64,000 nucleotides of DNA from a virus: positions 31,279 to 95,278 of the IMG/VR virus record IMGVR_UViG_3300021376_002797, one strand, 5' to 3'. Positions 41,808 through 50,716 of the stretch are shown piece after piece. The notes beneath the pieces are model-generated. The model was given only the letters and a program-made list of their open reading frames with translations, was not told where the DNA came from and did not search any database. The position numbers were made by a program, and so were the translations under genes. Position 1 is the first letter of the stretch; each line of letters opens with the position of its first letter.

Positions 41808-42182
41808 TTAAATTTTGTAACCATCGCTAAACGAATCTTTATTTAAATCTTTTTGTATCAAAGTCTGTAATAAACTATCATCAACATCAGATAAAGAAAA
41901 ATCAGAATCTTTATCACTGTTTTGAGATTTTTCCCAAATTGAGGATTGTAGTTTTGATAAACTCAACTTTTTTTCTATTGTGTCGTTAATTATTTTTTGT
42001 TGTTCCTTTATAACGGGACCAATTAATGTCATGTCTTCGGCCTCTTTAAGCATTGACAACATTTTGTTTTGAATTCGTAATGCGGTAGATCTTTGCTCAA
42101 CCAACTCATTATAAATTTCTTGCATTAAAGAAAGTACAGAATCTTTATTTAACGATATCTCTTTTTTTCTATTTCTATTCAT
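41808..42182 (-). CDS. Helical hypothetical protein
   Basis: 124 residues, almost all helical and coiled-coil prone (LMQEIYNELVEQRSTALRIQ). No family recognised. Follows the sigma factor gene by 14 bp and precedes the large structural gene by 2 bp, so it is in the same operon. Confidence 0.55.
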   Translation of the reverse strand: MNRNRKKEISLNKDSVLSLMQEIYNELVEQRSTALRIQNKMLSMLKEAEDMTLIGPVIKEQQKIINDTIEKKLSLSKLQSSIWEKSQNSDKDSDFSLSDVDDSLLQTLIQKDLNKDSFSDGYKI

Positions 42183-42196
42183 AATTAATAAATATT

Positions 42197-42934
42197 TTAA
42201 TACTGATTATTTATTTTTCTGACAGTTTCAATATATAATGTTTTGTATTTTTTTAAATAAATTCTTATTTCTTTTGTGTTAAGATTTGTCATTTCTCTCA
42301 AAGTTAAAAGAACAACATTCTTGTTGAACTTATTATTATCATTACCAATAAAAATATTTCCATAGTTGTCAAATAAATCAATAAGTGCAACCCCTAATTT
42401 TGATTCGTTTTCATTTAGTCTTGAATCTTCTACATAATTTTTTAAATCAATCAAAAACAATTCAATTATTTTTTCTGCGCCTATTTTTTCGAATTCCATA
42501 TAATATACCATATCAGGTCTATTTTCTAAACTGGCTGAAATATCCTCATATGAAATTTTTCTGTTCATATCTTTTTGGTCTTTTTGGATTTGCCCCATTA
42601 AATAATTTTTGCAAATGGTACCAAAATATGAATATGCTTTTTTGTTTTTTGCCGGTCTAAATTTATCCACTTTAGTCATAAGAAAAGAATGTGTGTCTGT
42701 GTGGATGTCTTTATAATCCATATCTTTTCTATATAACTTATACCTTCTGATTATAGATTCTATCATCTTATCTAAAGGGTCTCTAAGAAATTCATTATAT
42801 ATTTCTTCTTTTTCTTCACGAGATTCGGCGGTGATGTATTTTTTCACCGCCTCTTCTTCACGGACATCAAAATAATTTGTTTTTTTTACCGTCTTTTGCT
42901 TTTCGATGCTGTTTTCATCATGGTTTAACTGCAT
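42197..42934 (-). CDS. Late transcription sigma factor (gp55-like)
   Basis: 245 residues. RDPLDKMIESIIRRYKLYRK, then FLMTKVDKFRPAKNKKAYSY followed by FGTICKNYLMGQIQKDQKD matches sigma region 2 in T4 gp55-type factors (compare the FDPxKxKNPFAYFTQI context). There is no recognisable region 4 for -35 contact, in keeping with late promoters that use only a -10 element. It is expected to direct host RNA polymerase to the TATATTTAT-type sites listed here (inference). Confidence 0.8.
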   Translation of the reverse strand: MQLNHDENSIEKQKTVKKTNYFDVREEEAVKKYITAESREEKEEIYNEFLRDPLDKMIESIIRRYKLYRKDMDYKDIHTDTHSFLMTKVDKFRPAKNKKAYSYFGTICKNYLMGQIQKDQKDMNRKISYEDISASLENRPDMVYYMEFEKIGAEKIIELFLIDLKNYVEDSRLNENESKLGVALIDLFDNYGNIFIGNDNNKFNKNVVLLTLREMTNLNTKEIRIYLKKYKTLYIETVRKINNQY

Positions 42935-43746
42935 TAAACATCTTGTGGTTCATATTTTATGTTTCTATCAGATGTAAAAAAATGTTCTTTTTTTGCTACA
43001 TCTAACCAAAAGGTTATTTCATTATCAGAAATCTTTTCTTGACCAAATTTATAATTCCAAAAAATAGAACCTTCTCTCATGTTTGTATGTTTATAACCAA
43101 TTCTAGGAATTGTCATAATTTTAATAGAATTGTAAGTTAATCTCAATAAAAACTCATACACAAAAGTAAGTTTTATTGATGGTTTGAATCCTCCATTATT
43201 TTCGAAAATTGATTTTTTTAAAACCATACCTGATGATTGAAAATTTTGGTATGTTAATAACACATCATTTGTTAAATAACCCATTTCGGTATTTAAACTT
43301 ACTGCAAATGTGGCTTCATTAGTAAACCCCGCAAAAAGCCCTTTTTCATCAGTGTCTACAACTAAGGGTAAAAAGGCTTCGACTTCAGGGTATGACTCTG
43401 TAAATCTTTTTACATTTTTGAACCATATTGATGAGTACTCATCATCAAACTCTAAAATAGATACCCATTTACTCTTTGCGTTTTTAACTCCCATATTAAC
43501 TTGGGTTGCGAAATCTTTTGATCCACTATTTTCAACTAAACTAACACTTAGGTTACCAAAATCATAGTTTTTTAAAATATTAACAAGACTTTCTTCTTGT
43601 GTGTGTACAATTACCAACTCATTAATGTCTACCGTTTGGTTTTGTAACGATTTGATTGATCTTTCTAACAGTTCTTCAAATGATCTGTGTTTTGAAGACT
43701 CAATAGGTAAAATTACCGATACGTCTAATTTTTGTTTTTCTTCCAT
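42934..43746 (-). CDS. GT2 family glycosyltransferase
   Basis: 270 residues. VSVILPIESSKHRSFEELLE at the N-terminus, SILEFDDEYSSIWF as the DxD-type metal site, and a GG-containing acceptor region (SGMVLKKSIFENNGGF) are GT2-like. Cytoplasmic sugar transferase. It sits directly between the sigma factor and other glycan genes in one minus-strand run, its stop overlapping the sigma start by a single base. Confidence 0.75.
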   Translation of the reverse strand: MEEKQKLDVSVILPIESSKHRSFEELLERSIKSLQNQTVDINELVIVHTQEESLVNILKNYDFGNLSVSLVENSGSKDFATQVNMGVKNAKSKWVSILEFDDEYSSIWFKNVKRFTESYPEVEAFLPLVVDTDEKGLFAGFTNEATFAVSLNTEMGYLTNDVLLTYQNFQSSGMVLKKSIFENNGGFKPSIKLTFVYEFLLRLTYNSIKIMTIPRIGYKHTNMREGSIFWNYKFGQEKISDNEITFWLDVAKKEHFFTSDRNIKYEPQDV

Positions 43747-43747
43747 G

Positions 43748-44812
43748 TTATTTTTCTTCTGATATTTTAAGTTTATCTAATTGTTCTGTGAACAAATCAT
43801 GTCTAGTTTCAAAGTAATCGTTAAATGTATTTATAACCTGATCTTCAAAAACTTCTTTTTTATTATAATTGGATGATGTTTTTTGCATTTCAATATATAG
43901 TTCATCATTAATATTATCTTCTAACCAGTTTTGTGTGAAATTTGCAGCAACATCAACAATGTCATTAAATTCTTGTGTCCACACACCATTCATATCACTC
44001 ATCCATTCTGGTTTTAGTGCTGGTATTTTACCAATTACAGGTGTATTAGATGACATAGACTCTAATGGGTATGTACCAAAACCTGACTCATAATCTACCC
44101 AAATCGATAAATAAGATTCTTTTAAAAATTTAGCAAAATCCTCCTGTTTAATACCTCTCATGTCCCTAAAAGTAATCCATCTATATTGTGGGTATTTTAA
44201 ATAAAAAGTTTTGATTATTTTTGCAGTATCCCTTTGTTCTCTCGTGTGTATTGCGATAATTGGTTTGGAAGGTTTTTCTTTTTTTGTAAAGAATTCGCTG
44301 ATGTATGGCTCAATAATGTCATAACTAACTCCTCTCATTATTTCTGACAAATGTTTTTTTTGTGTTTCGTTTGTTGTAATACATTTAATAAATCCATATT
44401 GAGACCAAGAAACGCCAGGAGGTAATGTTTCTAACATGTGGTCATACGCTTGACATAAAACAATTTTTCCACAAGGAAAACTTTTTAATTGGTCCATAAC
44501 ATGTCCATAAATTTCAGGAATAACAATGAAATCTTCGGGTGAAATAGCCAAATTCTGACCTTCAATTGGTTGGTGAGGTAACTCCATGTACTTAGGATCT
44601 AACCATTCTGAAACACCTTTGTAGTCGTTGGCTTCATGAATAATAATAGAATTATATCCATTATTTTTCAAAGTTAATGCTATGTCATAGATATATTTAA
44701 TAGACGCCTTGGGATTACCTTTAGTGTCTTGAACTAAAAAATATAATCTTGCATTTTTGTTTTTTAAGTTTTCAATTGATTTCTCAATTTTTTCTAATTT
44801 TTCTAATTCCAT
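43748..44812 (-). CDS. GT-B glycosyltransferase-like protein (GT4-related)
   Basis: 354 residues. N-terminal part begins MELEKLEKIEKSIENLKNKN; PSKPIIAIHTREQRDTAKII and WVDYESGFGTYPLESMSSNT followed by PVIGKIP resemble the second Rossmann domain and the donor-binding E-x7-E region of GT-B enzymes. Donor and acceptor unknown. Two-base gap to the downstream GT2 gene. Confidence 0.65.
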   Translation of the reverse strand: MELEKLEKIEKSIENLKNKNARLYFLVQDTKGNPKASIKYIYDIALTLKNNGYNSIIIHEANDYKGVSEWLDPKYMELPHQPIEGQNLAISPEDFIVIPEIYGHVMDQLKSFPCGKIVLCQAYDHMLETLPPGVSWSQYGFIKCITTNETQKKHLSEIMRGVSYDIIEPYISEFFTKKEKPSKPIIAIHTREQRDTAKIIKTFYLKYPQYRWITFRDMRGIKQEDFAKFLKESYLSIWVDYESGFGTYPLESMSSNTPVIGKIPALKPEWMSDMNGVWTQEFNDIVDVAANFTQNWLEDNINDELYIEMQKTSSNYNKKEVFEDQVINTFNDYFETRHDLFTEQLDKLKISEEK

Positions 44813-44815
44813 TTT

Positions 44816-45103
44816 TTAAAACTTTTTAAGTATTTTATTTATTAATAGAGTATTGAATGATATCTTGAAAGGTATGGTTAAGTTTTTTGATCCATGTAAC
44901 CCCAAACTTTCATCCAAGTCTTCTCTTTCTGTTAATATTACCTCGATCAAACTTTTAAAAGTTTCAAATCTTGTAACGCTTATTTGTTGTTCAGGTGTTT
45001 CTGTTTCTCCTGAGACAACGGGTAATACTGATTTTTCATAACTAACTTGCTTTTCTAATTCATCAATATCAATGTAATAATTTTCTCCTAAAAATTCTAA
45101 CAT
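44816..45103 (-). CDS. Phage hypothetical protein
   Basis: 95 residues, MLEFLGENYYIDIDELEKQV start; the KSLIEVILTEREDLDESLG and IPFKISFNTLLINKIL segments recur in small proteins of T4-like environmental phages as far as I recall. Function unknown. It is tucked between PhoH/HAD and glycan genes, 2-3 bp from each neighbour. Confidence 0.5.
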   Translation of the reverse strand: MLEFLGENYYIDIDELEKQVSYEKSVLPVVSGETETPEQQISVTRFETFKSLIEVILTEREDLDESLGLHGSKNLTIPFKISFNTLLINKILKKF

Positions 45104-45105
45104 AT

Positions 45106-45747
45106 TTATAATTTTTTTAACACTTCGTCAAATTCTTTCAATGTATTTATTTCATATTCACAATCGACACTTTTATTGTAATTCGTATTATATTTGATAA
45201 CAATTTTACCTTTCGGTTTTTCTAATAATAAGATAGGATTTGCCGTAAGTAAAATATCAATTTCATCCCACATTGAATTTATTGTTGAATTTGAGTAAAA
45301 TTTAACCTTTTCCAATAGGCATCCGAACTTAGATAAGAAAAATAAAGATGCTGGTTTTGATTTACCCATCTCGTCAGAAACAATCAATAATTCATTATTA
45401 TCTCTATATTTTAAATAAATTTCATTAAGATCATTAAAAGTAAAAGTTTCAGTAGAACCCGCATGACCAAAAATTTGCATAGCAAAATCTTCATACATAA
45501 ATTCGTATAATTCATTTTCATCAATAAATTTGAAGTGATCTATTAAATTTAATGTTGTAACATCACTTAAAATTTTATATTCAAACTCTTCAGGTGTTGA
45601 TATCTCTTCGGTATTTCCCGATATGTCTAACTCAAAAGTTTTACTATCGTCATTTTTTTCTTCAATCATATGTTTTTCATATAATTGAGTAAACTTACCA
45701 ATAGTGTCCCTTAACACTCCATTAATTTCAATCCCTATTCTCTTCAT
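45106..45747 (-). CDS. HAD-like protein with degenerate motif I
   Basis: 213 residues. RIGIEINGVLRDTIGKF sits where HAD phosphatases have DxDGVxxD, with the two catalytic aspartates replaced by Glu and Asn. ELLIVSDEMGKSKPASLFFL fits motif II/III order. The substitutions suggest a non-catalytic or altered member. Overlaps phoH by 20 bp. Confidence 0.5.
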   Translation of the reverse strand: MKRIGIEINGVLRDTIGKFTQLYEKHMIEEKNDDSKTFELDISGNTEEISTPEEFEYKILSDVTTLNLIDHFKFIDENELYEFMYEDFAMQIFGHAGSTETFTFNDLNEIYLKYRDNNELLIVSDEMGKSKPASLFFLSKFGCLLEKVKFYSNSTINSMWDEIDILLTANPILLLEKPKGKIVIKYNTNYNKSVDCEYEINTLKEFDEVLKKL

Positions 45748-46462
45748 ATTTTTTTAATATTCTACTAATTAGTGGATTCCTTACCACATCCTCATCCCTA
45801 AACTCAAATACCCCTACATCATTTACATCATTAAACTTTCTAATTGCGTCATAAAGACCTGATTGTTTTTTGTCTTTATAACGGTCAGTTTGTTCAATGT
45901 CTCCTGATATAAAGAATTTACTATTGAAACCTATTCTTGTCAATAGTAATTTCATCTGATTTGGGCTTGAGTTTTGCGCTTCCTCAAATATTAAAATTGT
46001 ATTATCTATATTCATTCCTCTCATATATGCTAAAGCAAATACCTCAATAATTTCAGCGTCCTTTAATTTTTCTCTTGCATCTTTACCTATAATTTTGTTT
46101 AATAGATAATAAGATGGGAAAATGTATGGATCTAATTTTTCTTCTAAATTACCGGGTAATGAACCAAGTTTTTCTTCTGCCTCAACTGCTGGTCTAACAA
46201 TAACAAGTTTTTCATAATGATTGGTTGGGTCCATTAATAAATCTACGGCAGCTTTCATTGCTATATATGATTTACCAACACCAGCAGGTCCTGAACAAAT
46301 AGTTATTTGATTATTTTTTAAAAGGTTATAATAATGTTCTTGATTCTCTGTAAGAAATTTATTTTTTACTTTTTTTTTGATAACTGAATTTATAAAATCT
46401 TTTCTTGAAAAGGGTTTGGATTCTTGTTCTTCAGATTGTTGTTGTGGTTTTTTTCTTGTCAT
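45728..46462 (-). CDS. phoH: PhoH-like ATPase
   Basis: 244 residues. Walker A ITICSGPAGVGKSYIAMKAA, Walker B TILIFEEAQNSSPNQMKLLL and a GDIEQTD sensor are typical of PhoH, an AAA-like ATPase common in T4-like environmental phages, often linked to RNA metabolism or phosphate stress; its exact role is unsettled. Short Lys-rich N-terminal extension. First clearly phage-type gene downstream of the nucleotide-sugar block. Confidence 0.88.
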   Translation of the reverse strand: MTRKKPQQQSEEQESKPFSRKDFINSVIKKKVKNKFLTENQEHYYNLLKNNQITICSGPAGVGKSYIAMKAAVDLLMDPTNHYEKLVIVRPAVEAEEKLGSLPGNLEEKLDPYIFPSYYLLNKIIGKDAREKLKDAEIIEVFALAYMRGMNIDNTILIFEEAQNSSPNQMKLLLTRIGFNSKFFISGDIEQTDRYKDKKQSGLYDAIRKFNDVNDVGVFEFRDEDVVRNPLISRILKKYEENRD

Positions 46463-46463
46463 A

Positions 46464-47378
46464 TTATTTTCTTATAATATTATAGTTGTTTTCAAAATAT
46501 TCAATAGTTTCTTTTAAACCTTCATAAAGCGGTGTGAATTTAAAATCAGGTAAATATTTTTTTATTTTTGAATTGTCACTTGGTTTTCTAAATTGCCCCT
46601 CTGGTTTTTCTTTATCCCAAATAATATTACCCTTGTAATTCATAATTTCTATTATAACATCAACAACATCTTTTATTGATATTTCATCAGATGTTGAAAG
46701 TATTATAGGTTCACTTTCTTCGTAGTTGTCTAAAACCCATTCTGTTAGTTTTGCAACATCACGGCTAAATATAAACTCCCTTAATGGTTTACCTGAACCC
46801 CAAATAATAAAATCTGTTTTATTTTCTCTTGCTAAGTAACATTTATGAATTAATGAAGGAATTACGTGTCCATTTACAATATCGTAATTGTCGTTTGGTC
46901 CGTAAATGTTTGTTGGAATTACTGATTTGTAATTTAATCCATATTGTTCTTTGTATGCTCTAATTTGTACATCTGCCATTCTTTTTGCATAAGCGTATGC
47001 ATCATTTGAAAAATGTGGGGGACCTAAATGTATTTTTGATTCAGTAAGGGGATATTCTACATTATTTGGAAAAATACAAGTAGATAAAAAAGCCACAAGA
47101 TTTTTTATATTATGTTGTCTTGATGATTCAATAACATTTGTATTAATCATAATATTATCATAGAAAAACTTACCCTTATGGTTCATATTTCCGCCAACAC
47201 CACCAACTTTACCTGCACAATGTATGATACTATCAAAATTATTTAACCCAACTAACGTGTTGACTTCTGAGGTTATTCTAATGTCAACCTCTTTAGATGT
47301 TGGTTTAAAGTATTTATCTCCAATAAATTCTGATCCAACCAAACCATAACCACCGGTAACTAATATCTTATTTTGCAT
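46464..47378 (-). CDS. fcl: GDP-L-fucose synthase
   Basis: 304 residues, an extended SDR. KILVTGGYGLVGSEF is the NADP-binding glycine motif; FLSTCIFPN provides the Ser/Cys region; YAYAKRMADVQIRAY carries the catalytic YxxxK. It converts GDP-4-keto-6-deoxymannose to GDP-L-fucose. The partner dehydratase is the next gene upstream (11-bp overlap), and candidate fucosyltransferases (GT10 and GT11) lie further on, so a complete fucose route is present. Confidence 0.88.
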   Translation of the reverse strand: MQNKILVTGGYGLVGSEFIGDKYFKPTSKEVDIRITSEVNTLVGLNNFDSIIHCAGKVGGVGGNMNHKGKFFYDNIMINTNVIESSRQHNIKNLVAFLSTCIFPNNVEYPLTESKIHLGPPHFSNDAYAYAKRMADVQIRAYKEQYGLNYKSVIPTNIYGPNDNYDIVNGHVIPSLIHKCYLARENKTDFIIWGSGKPLREFIFSRDVAKLTEWVLDNYEESEPIILSTSDEISIKDVVDVIIEIMNYKGNIIWDKEKPEGQFRKPSDNSKIKKYLPDFKFTPLYEGLKETIEYFENNYNIIRK

Positions 47379-48345
47379 AGTAATCTAACCAATATTCAAT
47401 CATTTCATCTAACATAGTTTCAAATGTGTATTTAGGTTCCCATCCCAATTTGTTTTTTAACTTTGAGGAATCTCCTTTTAAATCATGTAATTCTTCGGGT
47501 CTGAAATGTTTTTCATCAATAACCACATAGTCTTCATAATTTAAATTTAACTTTTTAAAAGTGTAATCACATAGTTCTTTAACTGAATGAGATACACCTG
47601 TGGAACAAACATAATCTTCAGGATTTTCAGATTGTAACATTAACCACATCGCTTCGACATAATCCTTAGCGTGGCCCCAATCTCTTGATGCCGACAAATT
47701 ACCTAAATGTAATTTATCTTGTAGTCCTAAACTAATTCTAACCGCAGCCTTTACGACTTTATTTGTTACAAAATTAGTTCCCCGTCTTGGTGATTCGTGA
47801 TTAAACAAAATCCCATTCCATATTTTCATACCATAAGAATTTCTATAGTTTCTACAAATATTATATGAAAATACTTTAGCACAACCATAAGGTGATACTG
47901 GATTCATTGATGTCGTTTCTCTTTGATATCCGTCGTCATCAATAGTATTACCAAACATTTCTGAGGAAGATGCTTGATATATCTTTGAATGTGGTGAAAC
48001 CATTCTTACCGCCTCTAATAAATTTAAAGTCCCTAAACCTGTTGCATTTGCGGTGTAAATTGGTTGGTCAAAACTAATTCTTACGTGTGATTGAGCTGCT
48101 AAATTATAAACTTCATATGGCTGTATTAGTGAAATTACTCTGACTAATGATGCCATATCTGTTAAATCAGCATACTCTAAATTTACTAAATTTTGCTCTC
48201 TTAAGTGTTCAATTCTACTTGATTGGGTTTCTGAAACTGAATTTCTCTTAACTATACCCCAAACCTCATAGTTTTTACTAATTAGTAATTCGGCCAAGTA
48301 TGACCCATCCTGACCATTTATACCGGTTATTAACGCTTTTTTCAT
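47368..48345 (-). CDS. gmd: GDP-mannose 4,6-dehydratase
   Basis: 325 residues from the ATG at 48345 (MKKALITGINGQDGSYLAEL); a longer in-frame start at 48384 adds a non-family leader. Further signatures: NLAAQSHVRISFDQP, SSSEMFGNT and YGCAKVFSYNICRNYRN, plus NHESPRRGTNFVTNKV, all typical of Gmd. Produces GDP-4-keto-6-deoxy-D-mannose for the adjacent fcl product. Confidence 0.92.
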   Translation of the reverse strand: MKKALITGINGQDGSYLAELLISKNYEVWGIVKRNSVSETQSSRIEHLREQNLVNLEYADLTDMASLVRVISLIQPYEVYNLAAQSHVRISFDQPIYTANATGLGTLNLLEAVRMVSPHSKIYQASSSEMFGNTIDDDGYQRETTSMNPVSPYGCAKVFSYNICRNYRNSYGMKIWNGILFNHESPRRGTNFVTNKVVKAAVRISLGLQDKLHLGNLSASRDWGHAKDYVEAMWLMLQSENPEDYVCSTGVSHSVKELCDYTFKKLNLNYEDYVVIDEKHFRPEELHDLKGDSSKLKNKLGWEPKYTFETMLDEMIEYWLDYYAK

Positions 48346-48385
48346 ATATTTTTTAAAAATACACGTAAAAACAATAAAGGTCAAG

Positions 48386-48694
48386 TTAATATTTTGAAAA
48401 AAAATCGGTGTCTGTTATACCTTTATCATCTATATAGTAATCGGCAGATATTTTAACACCCACCCTTAATTTATGATATTTCACACCCCAATTACTAAGT
48501 TGCTTTTCAGTTTTTTTATACCAATCTATTTTCGACTCAGAACCTCTAGCTGTTTCAATGATTATTGTATGACCATTATCAAATAGTTCATTAACTAGCT
48601 CAATCCTACTTTGGTAGGGTTCTGAATTTTCATAATTTAATCCATTAAGTTTACATAATGTACCATCTAAATCAAAACAATAAATTTTACTCAC
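48386..48694 (-). CDS. HAD-type phosphatase, capsule-biosynthesis-like
   Basis: 102 residues. KIYCFDLDGTLCKL is motif I, ETARGSESKIDWYKKT motif II region, YYIDDKGI motif III/IV. GTG start, overlapping the NeuB-like stop by 8 bp. Small HADs of this kind accompany sugar loci and may dephosphorylate a sugar acid such as sialate-9-phosphate or a related intermediate (inference). Confidence 0.65.
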   Translation of the reverse strand: MSKIYCFDLDGTLCKLNGLNYENSEPYQSRIELVNELFDNGHTIIIETARGSESKIDWYKKTEKQLSNWGVKYHKLRVGVKISADYYIDDKGITDTDFFSKY

Positions 48695-49535
48695 CTCTTA
48701 AAGTTTTTCTTTTTGATAATTCGCTTTTAATAACTTCTCTTGGGCCATAACCATTACCACTAGCTATCTCAATATCTCTAATACCTTTTATTAGTTTTAT
48801 TAACCCACTAGGTTCAACTGAAGCCATTTGGTCACTACCCCATATTGATCTATCTAATGTGATATGTCTTTCAATCCATGTCGCACCTAATGTTGTTGCT
48901 GCAAAAGTTGTTGTTAACCCAAATTCATGTCCACTATAACCTATTTCTTTGTTAGGGTATTTTTCAGTTAACCATTTAATATAACCTAAATTTAATTCGT
49001 CTATTGGTGATGGGTAAGTTGAATTTGTATGAAAAATCAAATCTGGTTCACAAATATTTATACATTTAACAATTTCTTCTTCAGTACTCATGCCAGTTGA
49101 AATCATTAAATAATCAGATTTTTCTTTTGCGTATTTAATCAATTCGTCATTAGTTATTAATGCAGATGGTATTTTCATCATTATTTTTTCTTCATCATTA
49201 AATTTAGTAGTATATTGACTCATAAAATCAACTGAACCTAAATCCCACACAGATGCAAACCAACCTATTTTCTTTTCTCTACAATACCTATCAATTTCAT
49301 CATATTCTTCTTTACCAAATTCTATTTTATGTTTATATTCTAAATAAGTCATTTCACCCCATGGTGTTGATTTAATTTTATTTTTTTCATCCTTTGGAAC
49401 ACAAACATCTGGATTTCTTTTTTGAAATTTGACGTAATCACATTTTGCTATAACAGCAACGTCAATTAATTTTTTTGTCATTTCTAATGAACCATTGTGG
49501 TTTATACCTATTTCACCAATAATTTTTGTTTTCAT
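48687..49535 (-). CDS. neuB: N-acetylneuraminate/legionaminate synthase (NeuB-like, lacks SAF domain)
   Basis: 282 residues. KIIGEIGINHNGSLEMTKKL is the family start; KFQKRNPD, YLMISTGMSTEEEI and IGYSGHEFG are PEP/ManNAc-site motifs; TWIERHITLDRS follows. It condenses PEP with a ManNAc-type sugar to a nonulosonic acid. Typical NeuB has about 340 residues with a C-terminal antifreeze-like (SAF) domain; here the protein ends at SKRKTLRGE where that domain would begin. Start overlaps the NeuA-like gene by 4 bp. Confidence 0.85.
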   Translation of the reverse strand: MKTKIIGEIGINHNGSLEMTKKLIDVAVIAKCDYVKFQKRNPDVCVPKDEKNKIKSTPWGEMTYLEYKHKIEFGKEEYDEIDRYCREKKIGWFASVWDLGSVDFMSQYTTKFNDEEKIMMKIPSALITNDELIKYAKEKSDYLMISTGMSTEEEIVKCINICEPDLIFHTNSTYPSPIDELNLGYIKWLTEKYPNKEIGYSGHEFGLTTTFAATTLGATWIERHITLDRSIWGSDQMASVEPSGLIKLIKGIRDIEIASGNGYGPREVIKSELSKRKTLRGE

Positions 49536-50179
49536 AATAATTTTTCTATTAATTTTAAATCGTCTATAGTATCAACTTGAAAGCTTTTTGAATAAGGCAT
49601 TTCAATTATACCAACGTTATTGTTATATCTTAATTTATTTTTGATTAATGATTCTTTTTTTGTTATATAAAAAGCACCATTTTCAACAAATAATTCTTTA
49701 ATTTCTTGTCTCATTGGTCTGTTATTAACATCCCAGTTATGTGGAGTTATTTTATTATCAATGTTTTCCCATCTTGGTAACCAATGTTCTTTATAGCCGC
49801 TAAATACTGAATCAAAATTATTATTTAAAATTAATTCAATACCTTCGTTTATATAATCATGAGTTAATAATGGAGAAGTAGCTTGTATAAAAACTAAAAC
49901 ATCAAAGTCAACATTGTCTGAAAAATATAATAACGCTTCTTCACTTTTACTAAAGTCAGTTGATATTTCTTTTGGCCTAATAAGAATATTAGCACCATTC
50001 ATTTTACTAACATTAGCTATTTCTTCATCATCAGTGCAAACCCATGTTTCATTAACTTTTGAGTTTATTGATGCGTCTATAGTGTAATTAATCATTGGTT
50101 TTCCTTTCAACGGATAAATGTTTTTCCTAGGAATACCTTTCGATCCACCTCTAGCCAAAATTACTGAAACTATTTTCAT
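49532..50179 (-). CDS. neuA: CMP-nonulosonate cytidylyltransferase (NeuA-like)
   Basis: 215 residues. VSVILARGGSKGIPRKNIYP is the CTP-binding signature, VFIQATSPLLTHDYI and VDTIDDLKLIEKLL follow at the expected places. Activates the nonulosonic acid made by the NeuB-like enzyme to CMP form. No NeuC-type epimerase is seen in the window, so the precursor may come from the host. Confidence 0.88.
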   Translation of the reverse strand: MKIVSVILARGGSKGIPRKNIYPLKGKPMINYTIDASINSKVNETWVCTDDEEIANVSKMNGANILIRPKEISTDFSKSEEALLYFSDNVDFDVLVFIQATSPLLTHDYINEGIELILNNNFDSVFSGYKEHWLPRWENIDNKITPHNWDVNNRPMRQEIKELFVENGAFYITKKESLIKNKLRYNNNVGIIEMPYSKSFQVDTIDDLKLIEKLL

Positions 50180-50317
50180 TAATTTAATGGTTTATAAATT
50201 ACATTATATTCAAAACTTAAAAAACTAATCATTTTTTCTTCAATATAACCATTTTTATATAATTTTTAATATAAGTCAAAATAAGATATTTTATCCATAA
50301 TTGTTTTTTAACTTTTG

Positions 50318-50716
50318 TTATTTATTATTATTTTTAATTTTTAAAAATTCGTTATAATCAAAAATATAATCATTTATGTCATATTCTGTTGAGCAAACTA
50401 CAATGATTTCTGAATTAATATCCATAAATTCTTGACTGTCCCATATTAATTCTGGGATTAGTATGGCCTCACCTTGTGTTAACGTTATTTTTTCTTTTTT
50501 AGTTCCATCATCTAAAAAAACATCCACAATTCCTTTACTACAAATTAAAAATTGTTTTGTAGTAAAATGAGAATGGCAGCCTCTAATTAATCCGGTTGGA
50601 ACATCTTTAACTATGAAAAATCTTTTCGGTTCAAATTCTAATTCATTAAATTCGAATGGTAATAATAAACCTCTCTCATCTAAAAAATTTTTTAATTTTA
50701 TTTTTTTATTTTCCAT
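50318..50716 (-). CDS. dTDP-4-keto-6-deoxyhexose 3,4-ketoisomerase-like cupin (FdtA/WxcM type)
   Basis: 132 residues. RFFIVKDVPTGLIRGCHSHF gives the cupin HxH pattern of FdtA/QdtA and WxcM proteins; ISKG-like ICSKGIVDVFLDDG and ILIPELIWDSQEFM follow. With the adjacent DegT-like aminotransferase it would make a 3-amino-3,6-dideoxyhexose precursor. The 138 bp downstream before neuA show no clear gene or hairpin. Confidence 0.75.
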   Translation of the reverse strand: MENKKIKLKNFLDERGLLLPFEFNELEFEPKRFFIVKDVPTGLIRGCHSHFTTKQFLICSKGIVDVFLDDGTKKEKITLTQGEAILIPELIWDSQEFMDINSEIIVVCSTEYDINDYIFDYNEFLKIKNNNK

